In this document: positions 12,799 to 25,650 of the stretch, piece after piece | Position numbering within the stretch: position 1 is the stretch's first letter | How the letters are laid out: each line of letters starts with the position of its first letter | NCBI RefSeq assembly: GCF_905220565.1 | Contig: NC_059406.1 | Span: 12,162,001 to 12,226,000 of the forward strand | Length of the DNA stretch: 64,000 nucleotides | From: Melitaea cinxia | Taxonomy: Eukaryota; Arthropoda; Insecta; Lepidoptera; Nymphalidae | Direction of reading: 5' to 3' | Made by a program: the position numbers and the translations under genes | Notes under the pieces: generated by a model | The model's input: only the letters and a program-made list of their open reading frames with translations | What the model was told of the DNA's origin: nothing | The model's database searches: none

Positions 12799-13302
12799 AA
12801 CTAAAATAAATAGTCTAACAAGTCAATAGTATAACAATCAATCATAAATTTGTCTAGTTTTTAGAGTTCGAAATCAAATTAGATTTCATTATAGAGACAC
12901 GATCAATTATATAGACACGTACGTCAGTGACACTCGTATGAAGGTTCCGTTTCTCATCTCAACAAACGCGAAACCCCTAAAAATTTTCTGAAGATCTGCA
13001 CTTTACATCTCAAACCCACATTAGAAAACACGTAATTCTTTTATGTGATACCAGGCTAACAGAAACGCGAAACGTTTTTTTATTGGCAACGATGTGGACG
13101 TCGAGTGGCAACATAACCGTCACGTATCGACAGCGATACACTTGGCTCGCGCTCAAATTGATATTGAATTTATTTTCAATTTTAACGCGCCCTCCTTAAC
13201 GACACAGACTAACCTAAAAATACAGAGATGAAAATATTTTAAAATTTATGAGATAATTTTATTAATATAAACAGTAACTGATTACTAATTTCCTATTTTA
13301 AG
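12799..13302. other. Spacer without recognised features
   Basis: AT-rich with one less AT-rich patch at 13080-13160. No gene or repeat supported. Confidence 0.35.
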
Positions 13303-13312
13303 ATTACAAGCA

Positions 13313-13845
13313 AGCAATTTAATGCAAGCAATTTAATGGAGTACTGCTCTCATCTTTGGGATGGCTCAGCCCAGTACCAGCTGGAGGTTCTTGAGACAAT
13401 TGAGAGACGAGCCAGGAGGCTCATCGGTGATGATGTACTGGTCGCTGCAAAGCTGCAAAGCTTGCGTCATTGGCGTAGGGTGGTCGGCCTGTCGGTTTTT
13501 TTATTGAATACACTTCGGAGAGTGTGCCCAGGAACTCCATGACCTGATTCCCCTCTCCCCCTTCCATCATCGTACAACCAGATGCTCTGCGTTACGCCAC
13601 CCTTATATGATTGACATTCCCCCTATATGCACTAAGCGATTCACTAGTACATTCTTGATCCGTATGGCCAAAGAATGGAACTCTCTACCAGCGTTTGTGT
13701 TTCCGGAACACTGTAACCTGGGGATCTTTAAGTCGCGAGTGAATAGGTTACTTCTAGGTAAGCGTGCTCCATCTTAGACCGCATTTTCACTTATCATCAG
13801 GTGAAATAGTGATCAAACGCAAGCCTATCTTTGTATTAAAAAAAA
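13313..13845 (+). mobile_element. 5'-truncated CR1/Jockey-group LINE, C-terminal coding end plus 3' UTR
   Basis: Translation gives the typical C-terminal tail of these LINE polymerases: YCSHLWDGSAQYQLEVLE, IERRARRLIGD, LQSLRHWRRVVGLSVF, and after a frame change TFLIRMAKEWNSLP and the end of the ORF. It finishes with an A-rich tail. A 10-bp target-site duplication (ATTACAAGCA) lies at 13303-13312 and 13846-13855. A 14-bp tandem duplication sits at the 5' junction. The frame shift makes it non-functional. Confidence 0.85.
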
Positions 13846-13855
13846 ATTACAAGCA

Positions 13856-14884
13856 TTTCCATCTAAATATTTGATGCCTAGCTATCTTTTTTTTAACTCG
13901 TGCGCAAAATCTAAATAAGTATATGTCGTGAATGTGATCCTTAGTAAATTAGCATTCATATGAGTTTATAAAAAAAGCAATCAAATTATTTGCAAAGAAC
14001 TCAAACACATCTCTATGTAAAGTTACTCTATAAAGTTGACAGTGAACAGGCGCCACCGCGGATACAAGCGTCAAGCGCTATTTCTGTTGCGACTGCGGTG
14101 AGCCGATACCTCCCCTCCGTCCTCCGAGTGCGTTATTGTATGGATTTAAAATATAGGTTATTTGTCGATAGTTATAATTAGAGGAGCGTGGGGTGATCCA
14201 GAATTTTTAAGAGAAAGGTAAGGTGTGTTGAGCTTGTTATGAGTATTTATTGCTGTTGATTTTCTTTTATTCGGCTATACGGTTCAGTTTTATATGTGTA
14301 TTGTATTCATGAATGTGTTTGTTTTTAATAAATTTAACTTAGCTGCCAGTAAGAAAGCAGGTATCAACAAAATGTTCCATAATAAAAAAACGAGTGTGTT
14401 TTAAACCACACGACTGAAGTAAAACTTACAAAACGTAACTCTCTTTCTATCTTCCCTAACTTATACCTATCTCCCTTTCAACTTCCGTTCGCCTCGCCCG
14501 ATCACACTTTTCGTAACGCTCTAGTCATGCATTCACCAGCTTACTCCCCAAGTTTCGCGTGCGTAACGAAGTTTTACTTCAAAAGTTACCTTAAAAATGT
14601 GTAAAGTCTCCCCCTAAAGTAAAAAACTAGGTAATAGTTGACTAAATGCTCTACTCGACTAACATTTTAAACAAAGATGTAACTAAACATCATTACAAAA
14701 AAAGCGTTTTAAGCAGTATTTTATTATAAATATGTATTATATTATTTTAAACGAAATTGTTAAATCGTCATGTTGTCAGACAAAGATATCATTGTTTTGA
14801 TCCAGTAAATGATGTACCTACATACCTAGTTTAATCCTTTGCTACTGATTTATGTCATACAAGAAAAATTGTTATATTTTTTTA
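13856..14884. other. Spacer without recognised genes
   Basis: About 14040-14180 is richer in GC and ends with GTTATAATTAGAG, a string also found at 52747-52757 with similar flanks; this may be a diverged repeat. No gene supported. Confidence 0.35.
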
Positions 14885-15300
14885 TAACTAGGGTAGCATA
14901 AAAGTGTACATTTCACCTGATAAATGTGTGGTAAGGGGTTACCGTATCTTATGGACACCTACATCATCAATGAAAAAACAAAGTATTTTGCCTAGGCTAT
15001 AATCGTTGTGGGACGTCCTCCGGCCCGTTGGACCGACGCTCTACGTAAGATTGCCGGTGTAGGCTGGATGAGGATTGCGGAAGACCAGGATGTGTGGCGC
15101 GAACTTGGGGAGGCCTATGTCCATCAGTGGACTGCGATAGGCTGAAGTGATAATCGTTGTCACCACACAACATCTCTAGAAGCCCTAACTGCCTTACTAA
15201 CCACAAAAGCATTTTTTGTAAAATTACTATTTGGCTGTTCCTTCCTTACCTAAAGGTTACGGTACTTTCCCAGTTGAGCTGCTCCATTTTATAATTAAGA
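14885..15300 (+). repeat. Repeat family C, copy 3, split by an RTE tail insertion
   Basis: Diverged family C sequence (TTTCACCTGAT, GGTAAGGGGTTACCGTA, TGGACACCTACA) interrupted at 15010-15149 and continuing with CTAACTGCCTTACTAACCAC and the GCTGCTCC block. Confidence 0.6.
15010..15149 (+). mobile_element. RTE-type LINE 3' fragment nested in repeat C
   Basis: 140 bp encoding the GRPPARWTDAL-type RTE terminus and the tail GGAGGCCTATGTCC...GGCTGAAGTG, flanked by a perfect 11-bp duplication (ATAATCGTTGT at 14999-15009 and 15150-15160). Confidence 0.92.
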
Positions 15301-17261
15301 TATTACCTACTAAGCCCTACCTCATGAAAATTATATTTCGTATAAAAACGGTAACGTTGTTATAATAAAGGACGCCACTTAGTACGACGCACGAGTTGAC
15401 ATTAAAAAAAACTGATTTCATAAATCGTACATAAAATTTTGTCACATATTAAAAATTAATTAAAAAAAACTCGTAGTAAGAACATTCCCAATTTCGTATA
15501 GTTGTGACTTTCATATTTACAGAATGATCGAATTTATTTATTAACCGTATACAGCTTCAAGTCACTGGCACAGAAATTTCGTGCTATTTTACATCAATAA
15601 ATTACATAATAGATTAAAACTGTCAAGAGGTACAATGTACTTGTCATTTAAGTGTAAAAGACAAATTGCTGATTTATTAAGATATAATGTAAAACATGAA
15701 ATCAATGATTTGAATTTAAATTTAATATAAATTATTTATATTATCTATTTTTGATTTATAATGTGATTTTTATACTAAACTAATTTGTAAAGAAGAATAT
15801 AATGTATATCGTGACAGTGAAATAATACAGTAATAAGTCATGACGGTAATAATTGGTGTCTATTCGCAGTTTTATTTTAAATTAATTTGATTAAAAAAAT
15901 TACAATATTGTTGACAAATTTTATAATTTTATGATTTATATTCGCGTAAACAAAACATGTGAACATAAAGTAAACTTAAGATATACACAAACATAGCTTT
16001 CATTTTTTAAATTTAACCTATATTGTAAATTCCGTTAAATTTATATTTAGATCAATCATTCACCGATATGGACCACTGGTCACCGATCACTGGTTCAAAT
16101 CTGGACTAACATTACTACAATTCAACATCCATATTTATTTATTTATATGACTGTAAAAGACGGACAGACCAAGACTACGACGTCCACAAAGACATAGTAA
16201 AGAACTATAAAATAGGGTTCAATTAGTGGTGCCCTATATTAGGAAGCTCTAGAAAATGGATAGTCGTTTCATAAAATGGAAATTTAGGTATCTACCATCT
16301 TCGTATAATTTTCAATTTTGAGTCTGTATAAAATCATCCATAAATATAAATATATTGTCTACATCTCATTTACGTTTAGCACGAGTACCTACTGACAAAT
16401 ATTCAGGCAGGGTTATCACATGTCATATTACGATCCATTCAAATGCTAAACAGCGAGACAGCCCTGACACGCGGAAGTGATATTTTTGACACGTGCAGTC
16501 TCTGTGTTACAATTCTCTGTAACTTTTTTGTCCTCGTATAAAAGTGATCGACAATTTAGAACCCTTATTTATTTATTATGATGTTACTTTATGTCTGAAT
16601 CTGTAATTGAACCTTGTTTGTATTATAGCTTGTGTAAAAATAAAAATTTACTAAATATGTTAAGAAATAAGAGAATAAATAGCGGGGCGTCACAAGACAA
16701 TTAGTAGGACATTACAATCTAAAAAAATTATTAAATGCTAAGCAATGAAACATGCCCAACAGCTTGTAGTCAATAACAATATTATTTTTTTCATTTCCAT
16801 TACTTTTAAAATACAAAGATACAACAAGACATAATGACAATGTAATAATAATAATAAAAACTCTCAATAGTGAGCAAAATCACAAAAATAAAAACAGGAG
16901 ATAAGTACAATAGGCGGCCTTATCGCTAATGAGCGAATGTAATTTATCCAAAAAATTCTAAACTCGAAACATCACAACTCGTAACTCACGCCCAATTTAA
17001 GATAAGAATAAAAATATTTAAAAAGCACTAAACATATTTCAGTTACAATGATCATAAAGGACATAAAACAAATCATCACTCCACACGTGGCACATTACGA
17101 ACAGACTGGGGTTTCACCCCTTACCATGCTTTTATGGTTATCTGAATTTTATTGGCGACATTCACTTCCTGAATATCACTTTAAGTGGCCCAATAAAATG
17201 TTATGTGAATAAGCGACAATTTTAAAGTAACTATTTTATTTTCTTTCCTATTATTATTATT
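15301..17261. other. AT-rich spacer without recognised genes
   Basis: Several short AT-rich low-complexity stretches. No gene or clear repeat seen. Confidence 0.4.
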
Positions 17262-17272
17262 GAATAGTTATA

Positions 17273-17599
17273 TCATTACAGCCTATACAGTCCACTGCTG
17301 GACATAGGCCTCCACAAGTTTACGCCAAAAATATCGTGAACTCATGTGTTTTGCCCATAGTCACCACGCTGGGCAGGCGGGTTGGTAACCGCAGTACTGG
17401 CTTTGTCGCACCGAAGACGCTGCTGCCCGTCTTCGGCCTGTGTATTTCAAAGCCAGCAGTTGGATGGTTATCCCGCCATCGGTCGGCTTCTTAAGTTCCA
17501 AGGTGGTTGTGGAACCTTGTTATCCCTTAGTCGCCTCTTACGACACCCACGGGAAGAGAGGGGGTGGCTAAATTCTTTAGCGCCGTAGCCACACAGCAC
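17273..17599 (-). mobile_element. Family A SINE-like element, copy 4 (full length)
   Basis: Full-length copy from the GTGCTGTGTGGCTACGG 5' end to the tail, in reverse orientation, with an 11-bp target-site duplication GAATAGTTATA at 17262-17272 and 17600-17610. Defines the element limits at about 327 bp. Confidence 0.96.
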
Positions 17600-17610
17600 G
17601 AATAGTTATA

Positions 17611-18346
17611 GCTATCAGTTTATTAAGAAAAAAAATCTAAAAAGTTATTCCTTGTGTACTTTATAAAATATTGTCATATAGTAATTTCGATTACATATCA
17701 TGATTTTAATTTTGCAAGTACTTGATAATAAACGGGAAATAATTACCATTGATGCCCACTTTGACAATATCATAGCAAGAGAGTTATTAATTACAAGTAT
17801 TAGAGCGTTGCAAACAAAAACAAAATAGAGTTTGAATATGTAACAATACTAGAGAGATACAGACAAACTGAGCTTTAAACGAGCTTAAAAATCGAGCGTG
17901 TAATACTTAATTGTACAAAAACTCTTTCACTGAAATAAATAAATGGTATGTTTATTTTTATTATATAAAATTACTAGTAATAAAATTAGGTACACCTGTA
18001 CCAAAATATAAATCTAAATACAGTTTTTGCTAAATTACATTTTTTTCCATGTTATATATTACGATGCATGCAATATAAGGATGGTCAAACATCATGGATT
18101 GTACTTTTTTGACTCTGACTGACCATTTCTTACTCTCGGCGTCAGAGTGAGGGTGTCTTTAAACATTGTGCAAGGTTGCAAACGGAAAATAGTTCTGTTC
18201 AATACGAAAATAAAAATACCTAGAGTGTAAAAGTATTTAATACTCATTCTATATCAATTATATTCATAAAATTTTGAAGTAAAGTTGAAAATAAGCACTT
18301 AATAAGCGTGCCGATAACAGAATAAGGGTGATGAATAACATTGATT
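17611..18346. other. AT-rich spacer without recognised features
   Basis: No gene or repeat supported. Confidence 0.35.
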
Positions 18347-18356
18347 AATCTGAAAG

Positions 18357-18453
18357 GGCAAAACACATGAGTTCACGTTATTTTTGGCGTGAACTTGTGG
18401 AGGCCTATGTCCAGCAGTGGACTGTATAGGCTGTAATGATGATGATGATGATG
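18357..18453 (+). mobile_element. Family A SINE-like element, copy 5 (97-bp 3' fragment)
   Basis: The last 97 bases of the family with an ATG tail, flanked by AATCTGAAAG at 18347-18356 and 18454-18463, so it inserted already truncated. Confidence 0.95.
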
Positions 18454-19320
18454 AATCTGAAAGCATCTAATAGTTGTAAATAGGTGTCTTTATATAGGAG
18501 AAGAGTAAAAGGATAAGAAAAGAATAATGTAATAAATACCATATTCAAAGTAATTAAAAAGATCAAGTAGGTACGTATCGATAAATGATACTTAAAAGCC
18601 CTAATAATATATATACCCTGTTTACGTCTTACTTTGTTTTGCATATAAACAAAACAAAATTTTAATTATAGAAGCTGACGTATAATACTTTATTACCCCA
18701 ACGTAAAATCATTCACGATGTATGGATACGTCAAATTCTGACGAACAAAGGAAAATAATACGTCCAAATCCGGTGAGCTGACGTAAAAACCATGAAGCCT
18801 AAACGCTTGAACGGTTGTACGCTTGACGTCGCGATTGTCTTTGATCACAACACGTGAATTATTCATCAACACCCGTAACACCCGTAACACCCCACCCGTC
18901 ACCGATCCGACTTATATTTGCATTAGAATAGACTAAAGTTGAGAGAGCATTTCTATCTTAAAATGCTACAGAAGGATATAAAAAATATTTTAACACTTTT
19001 TTTTAGTATATTTTTATATTTTTTATAAATTTATAATTAAAAATGCCAAGAACTATATTTTTGAATGATTACTGATTAGTAGAAAAAGTGTGCTAAGTTG
19101 CTGTGCTGTGCTAAGGTGTTTTTTTACGTTATTGAATTCAATTAGACTATTCAATATAATTCACAGAACTAGGTAGTATACCAATCATATTACAATACCG
19201 TCCATGATAGGTCAATGCTAGTAACCAAATAATACACTAAAAAAAGGGATAAATTAAAAATCACGCATTTCCCTTAACATAATCCTATTAGCCTAATACA
19301 AAACCGCCTTAATAACAAGA

Positions 19321-19385
19321 GGAGGTGGTCCAGTGGATAGACGTGTACGTCACGAGTTCAAACCAATACTAACCCCTTAAAAAAC
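19321..19385 (+). repeat. tRNA-like SINE head
   Basis: Box A-like TGGTCCAGTGG and box B-like GAGTTCAAACC about 27 bases apart, without pairing acceptor ends, so a SINE or tRNA relic, not a tRNA gene. Confidence 0.4.
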
Positions 19386-19459
19386 TTCAAACTATAGCTA
19401 ATATTATTGTTTTCTAATGTTTATGCGAATTTCGCCCAATAATGAACCAACTTCATATT

Positions 19460-19570
19460 TTATAGCTGTTTATTAAGGTTTGTAAATATCTAACGTTTCG
19501 GATACTTTACAGCAGCCATGGTCACGGAAGTACCCCTCTAGTCTTAAAAGTTTTGTCATTATAACTATAG
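19460..19570 (+). repeat. Repeat family E, copy 2
   Basis: Matches 9340-9450 over the AACGTTTCG to CCATGGT-ACGG region. Confidence 0.6.
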
Positions 19571-21156
19571 CTAATGTTTAAAAAATTACCCAAAGTTCAC
19601 AGTTAAATGCGTTATAACTGTGCCAACGGGCTAGTCTACTGTATGAGTTTAGTGGTAGAGATCTCTATTAGATAAAAAGTCTCCAATGCACACTTCCACT
19701 GTTATTATATTTATAATTATTTTTAAAGTGCAATATAAATATAGTAATAAAATAATTTTATATATAAAAGTACGTCCATCTGCATTACACACGAAATTCA
19801 TAAATAAAGAGCCCGCGGCTAACTCTACGAAGTTAACAAGAAAATTACAATATTTAAACGCGAAATTACTTCGAAAAAAAAATCGTAACGCGCCTGCGGC
19901 ATTTATAATTTCACTTTACTGATCGTTTGAACTCCTTTGAGCATTTTTAAGCAGATTAAAAGAATCATTAGTTATTCCCACTAAGAAAATGTCACGGATC
20001 GTAAGGATATCAGAATTGGTATCGAAATCTTAATACGCCTCTACGTAACGTAGATGTTGTTAAGAAATTTTATTACTATATTTTATTATGAGAAATATAA
20101 TTTTACCAAAAAAAAAGATCAAAGACAGTTTTAAACCGCATAAATAAGATTAATTGATAAATTAGATTTTTTATATTTATAGAATTGGTTTTATCATGAA
20201 ATTTAATCTGTAATATAAAGTAGATGACATTGTTCGGAACTCGAGTCATAAGAAGCCCTTATGTACGTAGGATATTAGTACTAGTGTTTCAAAAGGAAGT
20301 TTGTGAAATAGAGGACGGAATGTATTATGCACAAATATAATATCTATATAGAACATCTGTTTGCAGCTTCGATGGATCATCAGATCATAACAAGAATAAC
20401 ATTTGCCTATATATATATTTATTTATATTTTAATGTTTATTTATTAATTGTTGATACCCCCCAGCCTATCATATAACAATGACTACAGCGTAGATTCCGT
20501 TTTAAAAACCAAAAAGAAACTAAAAAATTAATAATGATTAGAATTACTACATTATAAAAAAATTTATAGTTAAAATTGGTCATATTTATACTACTAACAG
20601 ATTATAATACCACTTCTAATAACCCCAGATCTATGCAACGTTTGTACAAGTTTGTAAGAGACAGGGGATTAAAGTACGCCCGGAGGCCTGTGTTGACTTA
20701 AATAACGCCGCTTCCTTAAGATTTCCTGCTTATTAATTATGAATGTGTTGTACATTTTGATAATCTCGATGTAATTAAATGTGTATCGTGTACGCGATTA
20801 CATGTAAAGTTTTAAAAATTGATAATACTGTTTTTAGCTATCTGCAGCAACTGACTTATGCTCTGCTGACAGGTAATAGTATAATCAATGCAGGTGACAA
20901 AAATTACTTCAGGGCGTCCTAAATTAATTTTTGTCATAGGTACGTACCTATAAATTTGTCATATTCAGGACGTACATACGTAGACATATGTGTAAAATTG
21001 ACACATTCATTCACATCATAAAAGGATCCCAGTCCTTTAAATGGGAGGTGATTATTTATTTACTTTGGTTTATTTTAGTATTATATAACTTTGCATGTGA
21101 AAAAATATTTCAGAAAAAACTAATTTATAATCTAAAAAAGCTGTCAGTGTTAAAAG

Positions 21157-21235
21157 AGCTACGCCATTTTTGGCGCGAACTTATGGAGGCCTATGTCCAG
21201 CAGGGAACTGTATCAGGCTGAAATGATGATGATGA
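21157..21235 (+). mobile_element. Family A SINE-like element, copy 6 (3' fragment)
   Basis: Only the final part (TTTTTGGCGCGAACTTATGG to the ATG tail), with a short TTAAAAG duplication at 21150-21156 and 21236-21242. Confidence 0.85.
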
Positions 21236-21854
21236 TTAAAAGCGTTCCTTAGTTCAGATAGACATTGGTCATAAAACATTACGCTGAAATCAGTAATACC
21301 AAAAACAGCAACCACACAAATGAACTATTAAAACTAGATTAGTTCTACTTTTCATCGCTTATTTATTAGCTTATCTACCTATTCGTTCTAACTCAATTTG
21401 TCAACAAAAGTTTTATATAAATGTATATGTTTGAATATGTGTTTATGTCTGTGTGAATGTATGTGTAATACTGAATTTTTTTGTCAGAACTCAAATTAGT
21501 CCTAAACTTTTGGATATGCATACAATTAGGTTAAGCAAGATATTATAAAAAACTTCTATAATATTTTGTTATTGCTGTTACAAGTGGTACATTTTTTTAC
21601 GTAGAACCAAGGTCGTAAAACATTTTTATTAGATCTACGTTACTTATAAGTCTCCTTCATTTTTTGTATAGGTAATAACACGAAAGCGTTAATACACATC
21701 TTTCTTATAATCGCAAATTCAACTCTCGCTACGATAAATATAAACATAGTCTTTAACATACACACACAGTCGTCTGTTCCTAAGGTAAGCAACTTAATAC
21801 TTGTGTTATAGTGTGTATATAAATATACATAGAAATAATACTTTTTTTATAATT

Positions 21855-22050
21855 TGATAGGCTTGCGTTTGACCACTATTTCACCTGATGCTAAGTGAGA
21901 ATGCAGTCTAGGATGGAGCACGTTTACCTAGAAGTAACCTATTCACTCGCGACTTAAAGATCCCCAGGTTATAGTGTTCCGGAAACAGACACTGGTAGAG
22001 AGTTCCATTCTTTGGCCGTACGGATCAAGAATGTACTAGCGAATACATAT
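21855..22050 (-). mobile_element. CR1/Jockey-group LINE 3' end, second copy
   Basis: Reverse orientation copy of the same family as 13313-13845: encodes STFLIRTAKEWNSLP and shares the 3' UTR (ATTCACTCGCGACTTAAAG, TCACCTGATG). 5'-truncated at about 22050. Confidence 0.85.
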
Positions 22051-22074
22051 ATAAATGGGTATATAAATATAAAT

Positions 22075-22235
22075 ATTAAAGCCAATCGGACGGGAATCGA
22101 AACCGTAACCCGCGAGACAGAAAACAAGGTCAGTACTGTGCATTTCAAGTGCCACAATGTTGACAATTTGAGACACGCCCGTAGGGGGCAAGTTTCACAA
22201 TGTTGACAATTTGAGACACGCCCGTAGGAAACATC
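22075..22235 (-). repeat. tRNA-like SINE head with a 33-bp direct duplication
   Basis: On the minus strand GGTTTCGATTCCCGTCC is a box B-like motif. A 33-bp segment (CACAATGTTGACAATTTGAG and on) is repeated exactly at 22153-22185 and 22196-22228, period 43. Confidence 0.5.
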
Positions 22236-22249
22236 AAACATTTTGTCAT

Positions 22250-23784
22250 CTTAAATTAGCTCCTTTAAGCCAAAATTTCGTAATTATAATTCCCTAATTT
22301 AATTAAACGCCCTTTTAGATAAAGCGAGAAGAGAATACTCGTATATAGGTATTATACGGTATATTTCTGTAATCAGAAATACTTATAAAAGAGGACTTTA
22401 ATTACATACTGGATAGGAATACTTACGAGTTATAATGCTACTCGTACAGCTTCTGTTCCAGTACTATACTTATAACGTCTGAATTTTTCAGTTATCTAAT
22501 GTCGAAAGAATGATTTAAATCGGTTGTGTCAGAATTTATCGATTACGAACACAACAAGAAATACAAACATCTTTTCTAAATTAGTATAAACGTGCATGAA
22601 ATCCACTTAGGTATATGTAGCATAATATATAGAAAAAAGTACTGAAAAAAATATATTTTAATTACTCTTATATTTTTAGAAAAGAAAATTTAAAAGCAGA
22701 TGTTTTATTTGAAATTGTCTTACAACTAGCTCCTAAAGACACTTTGTATTTGTAATTAAATTATCATTTTTGTGTTTATTTACAAATAAAATCAAGTTTG
22801 ATACATAGCTGATAGTGTTTGTACGATCTCTATACTTTTTTACTCTAAACAACTAGCGCCATCTAGTTTTACCTACAGCAAACATGAAACTAACGAGAAA
22901 AAATAAATATTAAATAATTATAATTAATTAAACATCTTTAAATGCTTAGTAACATCTGTTATCGTATTAATATTAACCCTAGATACAAATTCAAATCAAA
23001 CAAACAAGGGATGAAAGGGATACACCGCAGTTTGTCAACCCTTAATTAATAAAGCTGAACTGACTTAGCATGCCCTCGGGTGAAGTCTGTCTAATTTACG
23101 GCTAGATATATCTTTATGTTGTGTTTGTATATAGTTTAGTTAAGACCCAGCGAAGAGAATGTGTGGATATGATTTGAGATTCGCAGATTCAAATCCTAGC
23201 GTTTATTGCTAATTCTAAAATTCATCTTATTTTAAATAAATAAATAAAAAACATTAATAAGAAACGCTAAGGTATGCATATCAGCTAATCCATAGTAGAG
23301 TAAAATAGCGGATTAAGCTCTAAATATTTCTTTTTATAGAAAACAGGCCTTTACAGTAATGTTTAACAGGCTGTGACAGTAATAAAACTACTTTCAGTTT
23401 GTTCTTGTATATAATGGAACTCACAACCATTATGCTTTTGCAGATAAACGGTAAGTCATGCCTAAGGTCAGAAAGAAAAATATTTTAATATAAAAAAAAA
23501 TACTACACGATTTACTATAAATGGTTAGAATGAATAAGTTAATGGTAATAATTTTATTAATATTACTATGTATCTAGACATTAATATACCTTAAATCAAG
23601 AAGTAAATTTTATTGTTTTCATATAGTAGCAACATTTATAAAGTAAAGTTCTAATTCCTAAAACATTCATAATACTTTTTAGTATTTTGATTTAAAAATA
23701 ATTCGTGGGTATTATTGAATTTTTTAAAATTTCGAGGGTTGAAATAAGATTAAGACTATATTCGTATATTCGGTGATTATATAT
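22250..23784. other. AT-rich spacer without recognised genes
   Basis: No gene or clear repeat supported; a weak box B-like GATTCAAATCC at about 23187. Confidence 0.35.
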
Positions 23785-23789
23785 GATTG

Positions 23790-24091
23790 TATGACGACGT
23801 TTCGAAGCCACGGTCATAGCACTGGTTTGTGACAGTTGCCATGGCGATTGCGGGTTCGATCCTTGCACATGACAAACATTTGTATTGGCAATACAGATGT
23901 TTGTCGTGATCTGGGTGTTTGTGCAGTCCTTGTGGGTCCCCCACCGTGCCTCGGTCAGCACGTTAAGCCGTCGGTCCCAGTTGTTACCATGTATACCTGA
24001 TAGCGATCGTTACTCATAATGGTGGATCCGATCCTTCTCCTGAATGGGGAAGGAGGCCTATCGGAGTAGTGGGATGTTACAGGCTGAAGCG
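23790..24091 (+). mobile_element. Family B tRNA-derived SINE, copy 1
   Basis: tRNA-like head with box B GGGTTCGATCC, then ACAAACATTTGTATTGGC, CACGTTAAGCCGTCGG, a GATCCTTCTCC block and the tail GGCCTATCGGAGTAGTGG...GGCTGAAGCG. Part of the middle is missing relative to the copy at 57315-57660. Confidence 0.88.
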
Positions 24092-25379
24092 TTATATTCA
24101 GTTTATTTTAGGTTATATATGATATTTCAAATGTATTTATGTAGTTATAACAGCAGCAGCTAATAGAATATAATCGTGCGTCGAAAGAGAAACAAGCGGG
24201 ATTTCAAACGCAAGGTTACCTAAAACAAATGATCAATTATGAATGAACAAAAAAAAGCAATTATCGAGAACAAAATGGCTCCTTAAATCCTTTGAAACGT
24301 TTTGTCAATACAGCGTGTTATTACGATTAAAAATGGCATCATGCGTCAGAAGGACCTTGATGTTCCGTAATAATGGTCAATTAGGGTTCCCCTATACTTC
24401 TGATGTAGAGGTTAAGCAATAGGTTTGATTTATTAGACATCAGCTAAAACATTAATTTCTTTTAAAAATGTTAACGCCATAGCATTAATATTTAAACAAC
24501 TTTGACAGCTTGCTAAATAGTGAAAACGAAAAATGTATGTTTATATTTTGATATTACCAAATTATAATTACTACTATTTCGTAAAAGTTCCGTTGATTTT
24601 TACAAAAACAAAATCATGTTTGCCATTTTGAAAATTTAAAAATACACAGGTAATGGTACATATTTAGGTATAAAATAACATTTTTGTAACGTATGTTTTA
24701 ATCTGAATAATTAAAAAAAAAGTATTTTAGGTCAAACTATTTTGTAATTACAAAGTTCCTTGCAGTAAACCTTTTAAAAAAGCTAGTAAACAAGGTTCAA
24801 TTTTACATTTTACACGTGTTATTTAACGTGTCGTTTGAGAATTAACTGTAACCACTTTATACGCGGAACCATTGTCAAAACTCCAGTCCGTAACAGTACC
24901 CACGTGTATAAATTTAAAGTTGGACTTGAGAATTACGAATTAGCATGATCGTCACCCTATAATTATCTAACGCTTGTCTATATTTTTGTGTTAAGCTTTG
25001 TTCTCACGGCACCGACAATCGCTGTCATTGTGACGAATTCTTTTTGAGTGAAATCATGTAATTTTTTTTTTTTTTTTGTAGTATTTCTGTTAACAAGGTT
25101 AGTGTTTAATTAAAATTGTCAAGAATTTTGTTCTAGATCTTTGGACAAACGTCTTTCAGTTTTGTACCCTAATATATTTTCTCGTCGAATTACGTGTATT
25201 GTTGTTTATTATTTAGGTATATTTAAAAATTCATATGTGTGAGTATTATAGATATATTATTGTTTCATTTATTTTTATTTTTTTAAACTTACTAATATTG
25301 TTTAAGCCTAGATGTATTCCTTCTCATTTTTTATTTAGTTGCTCCTTCGTGGTTTCCTTCGCTTTCAATTTTGATACTA
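24092..25379. other. AT-rich spacer without recognised genes
   Basis: T16 run near 25062. No gene supported. Confidence 0.35.
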
Positions 25380-25650
25380 GAACTCAGGTAGGGCACAACA
25401 GGACATATCCTGTTCAAAATCTAGAGTAGTTTAGGAAAGTTCCTCGACCTTACAGAAGATCACAGCCAAATAATACTGCTTTCAAGTAGTATGGTGTTCC
25501 TATGGTGAGTAAGGTGAACAGGGCTCCTAGGAGATTAGGGGTAGGGTCGACAACGCGCTTGCTATGCTTTTAGTGTTGCAGGCGTCTGTACTTACAGATT
25601 ATCACATATCTACTATCAGATGAATCGTACGCTTATTTGCAGAACTTCCT
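25380..25650 (-). repeat. Repeat family C, copy 4
   Basis: Reverse orientation from CAGGTAGGGCACAACAGGA through CAGAAGATCACAGCCAAATAA and GGTGAGTAAGGTGA to the GTACGCTTATTTGC end. Confidence 0.72.

Larger units (their letters stand above)
18464..21149. other. Spacer with a tRNA-like SINE head and a repeat E copy
   Basis: Besides the two entries listed separately here (19321-19385, 19460-19570) no gene is supported. CACCCGTAA is repeated in tandem near 18870-18900. Confidence 0.4.

Noticed and set aside
17382..17588. Near-identical ORFs in several places (also 35957-36205, 45985-46191, 62322-62528) that look like a conserved small protein family
   Set aside because: All lie inside family A elements, some read from the opposite strand of the element. 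They are open frames of a repeat, not host genes.
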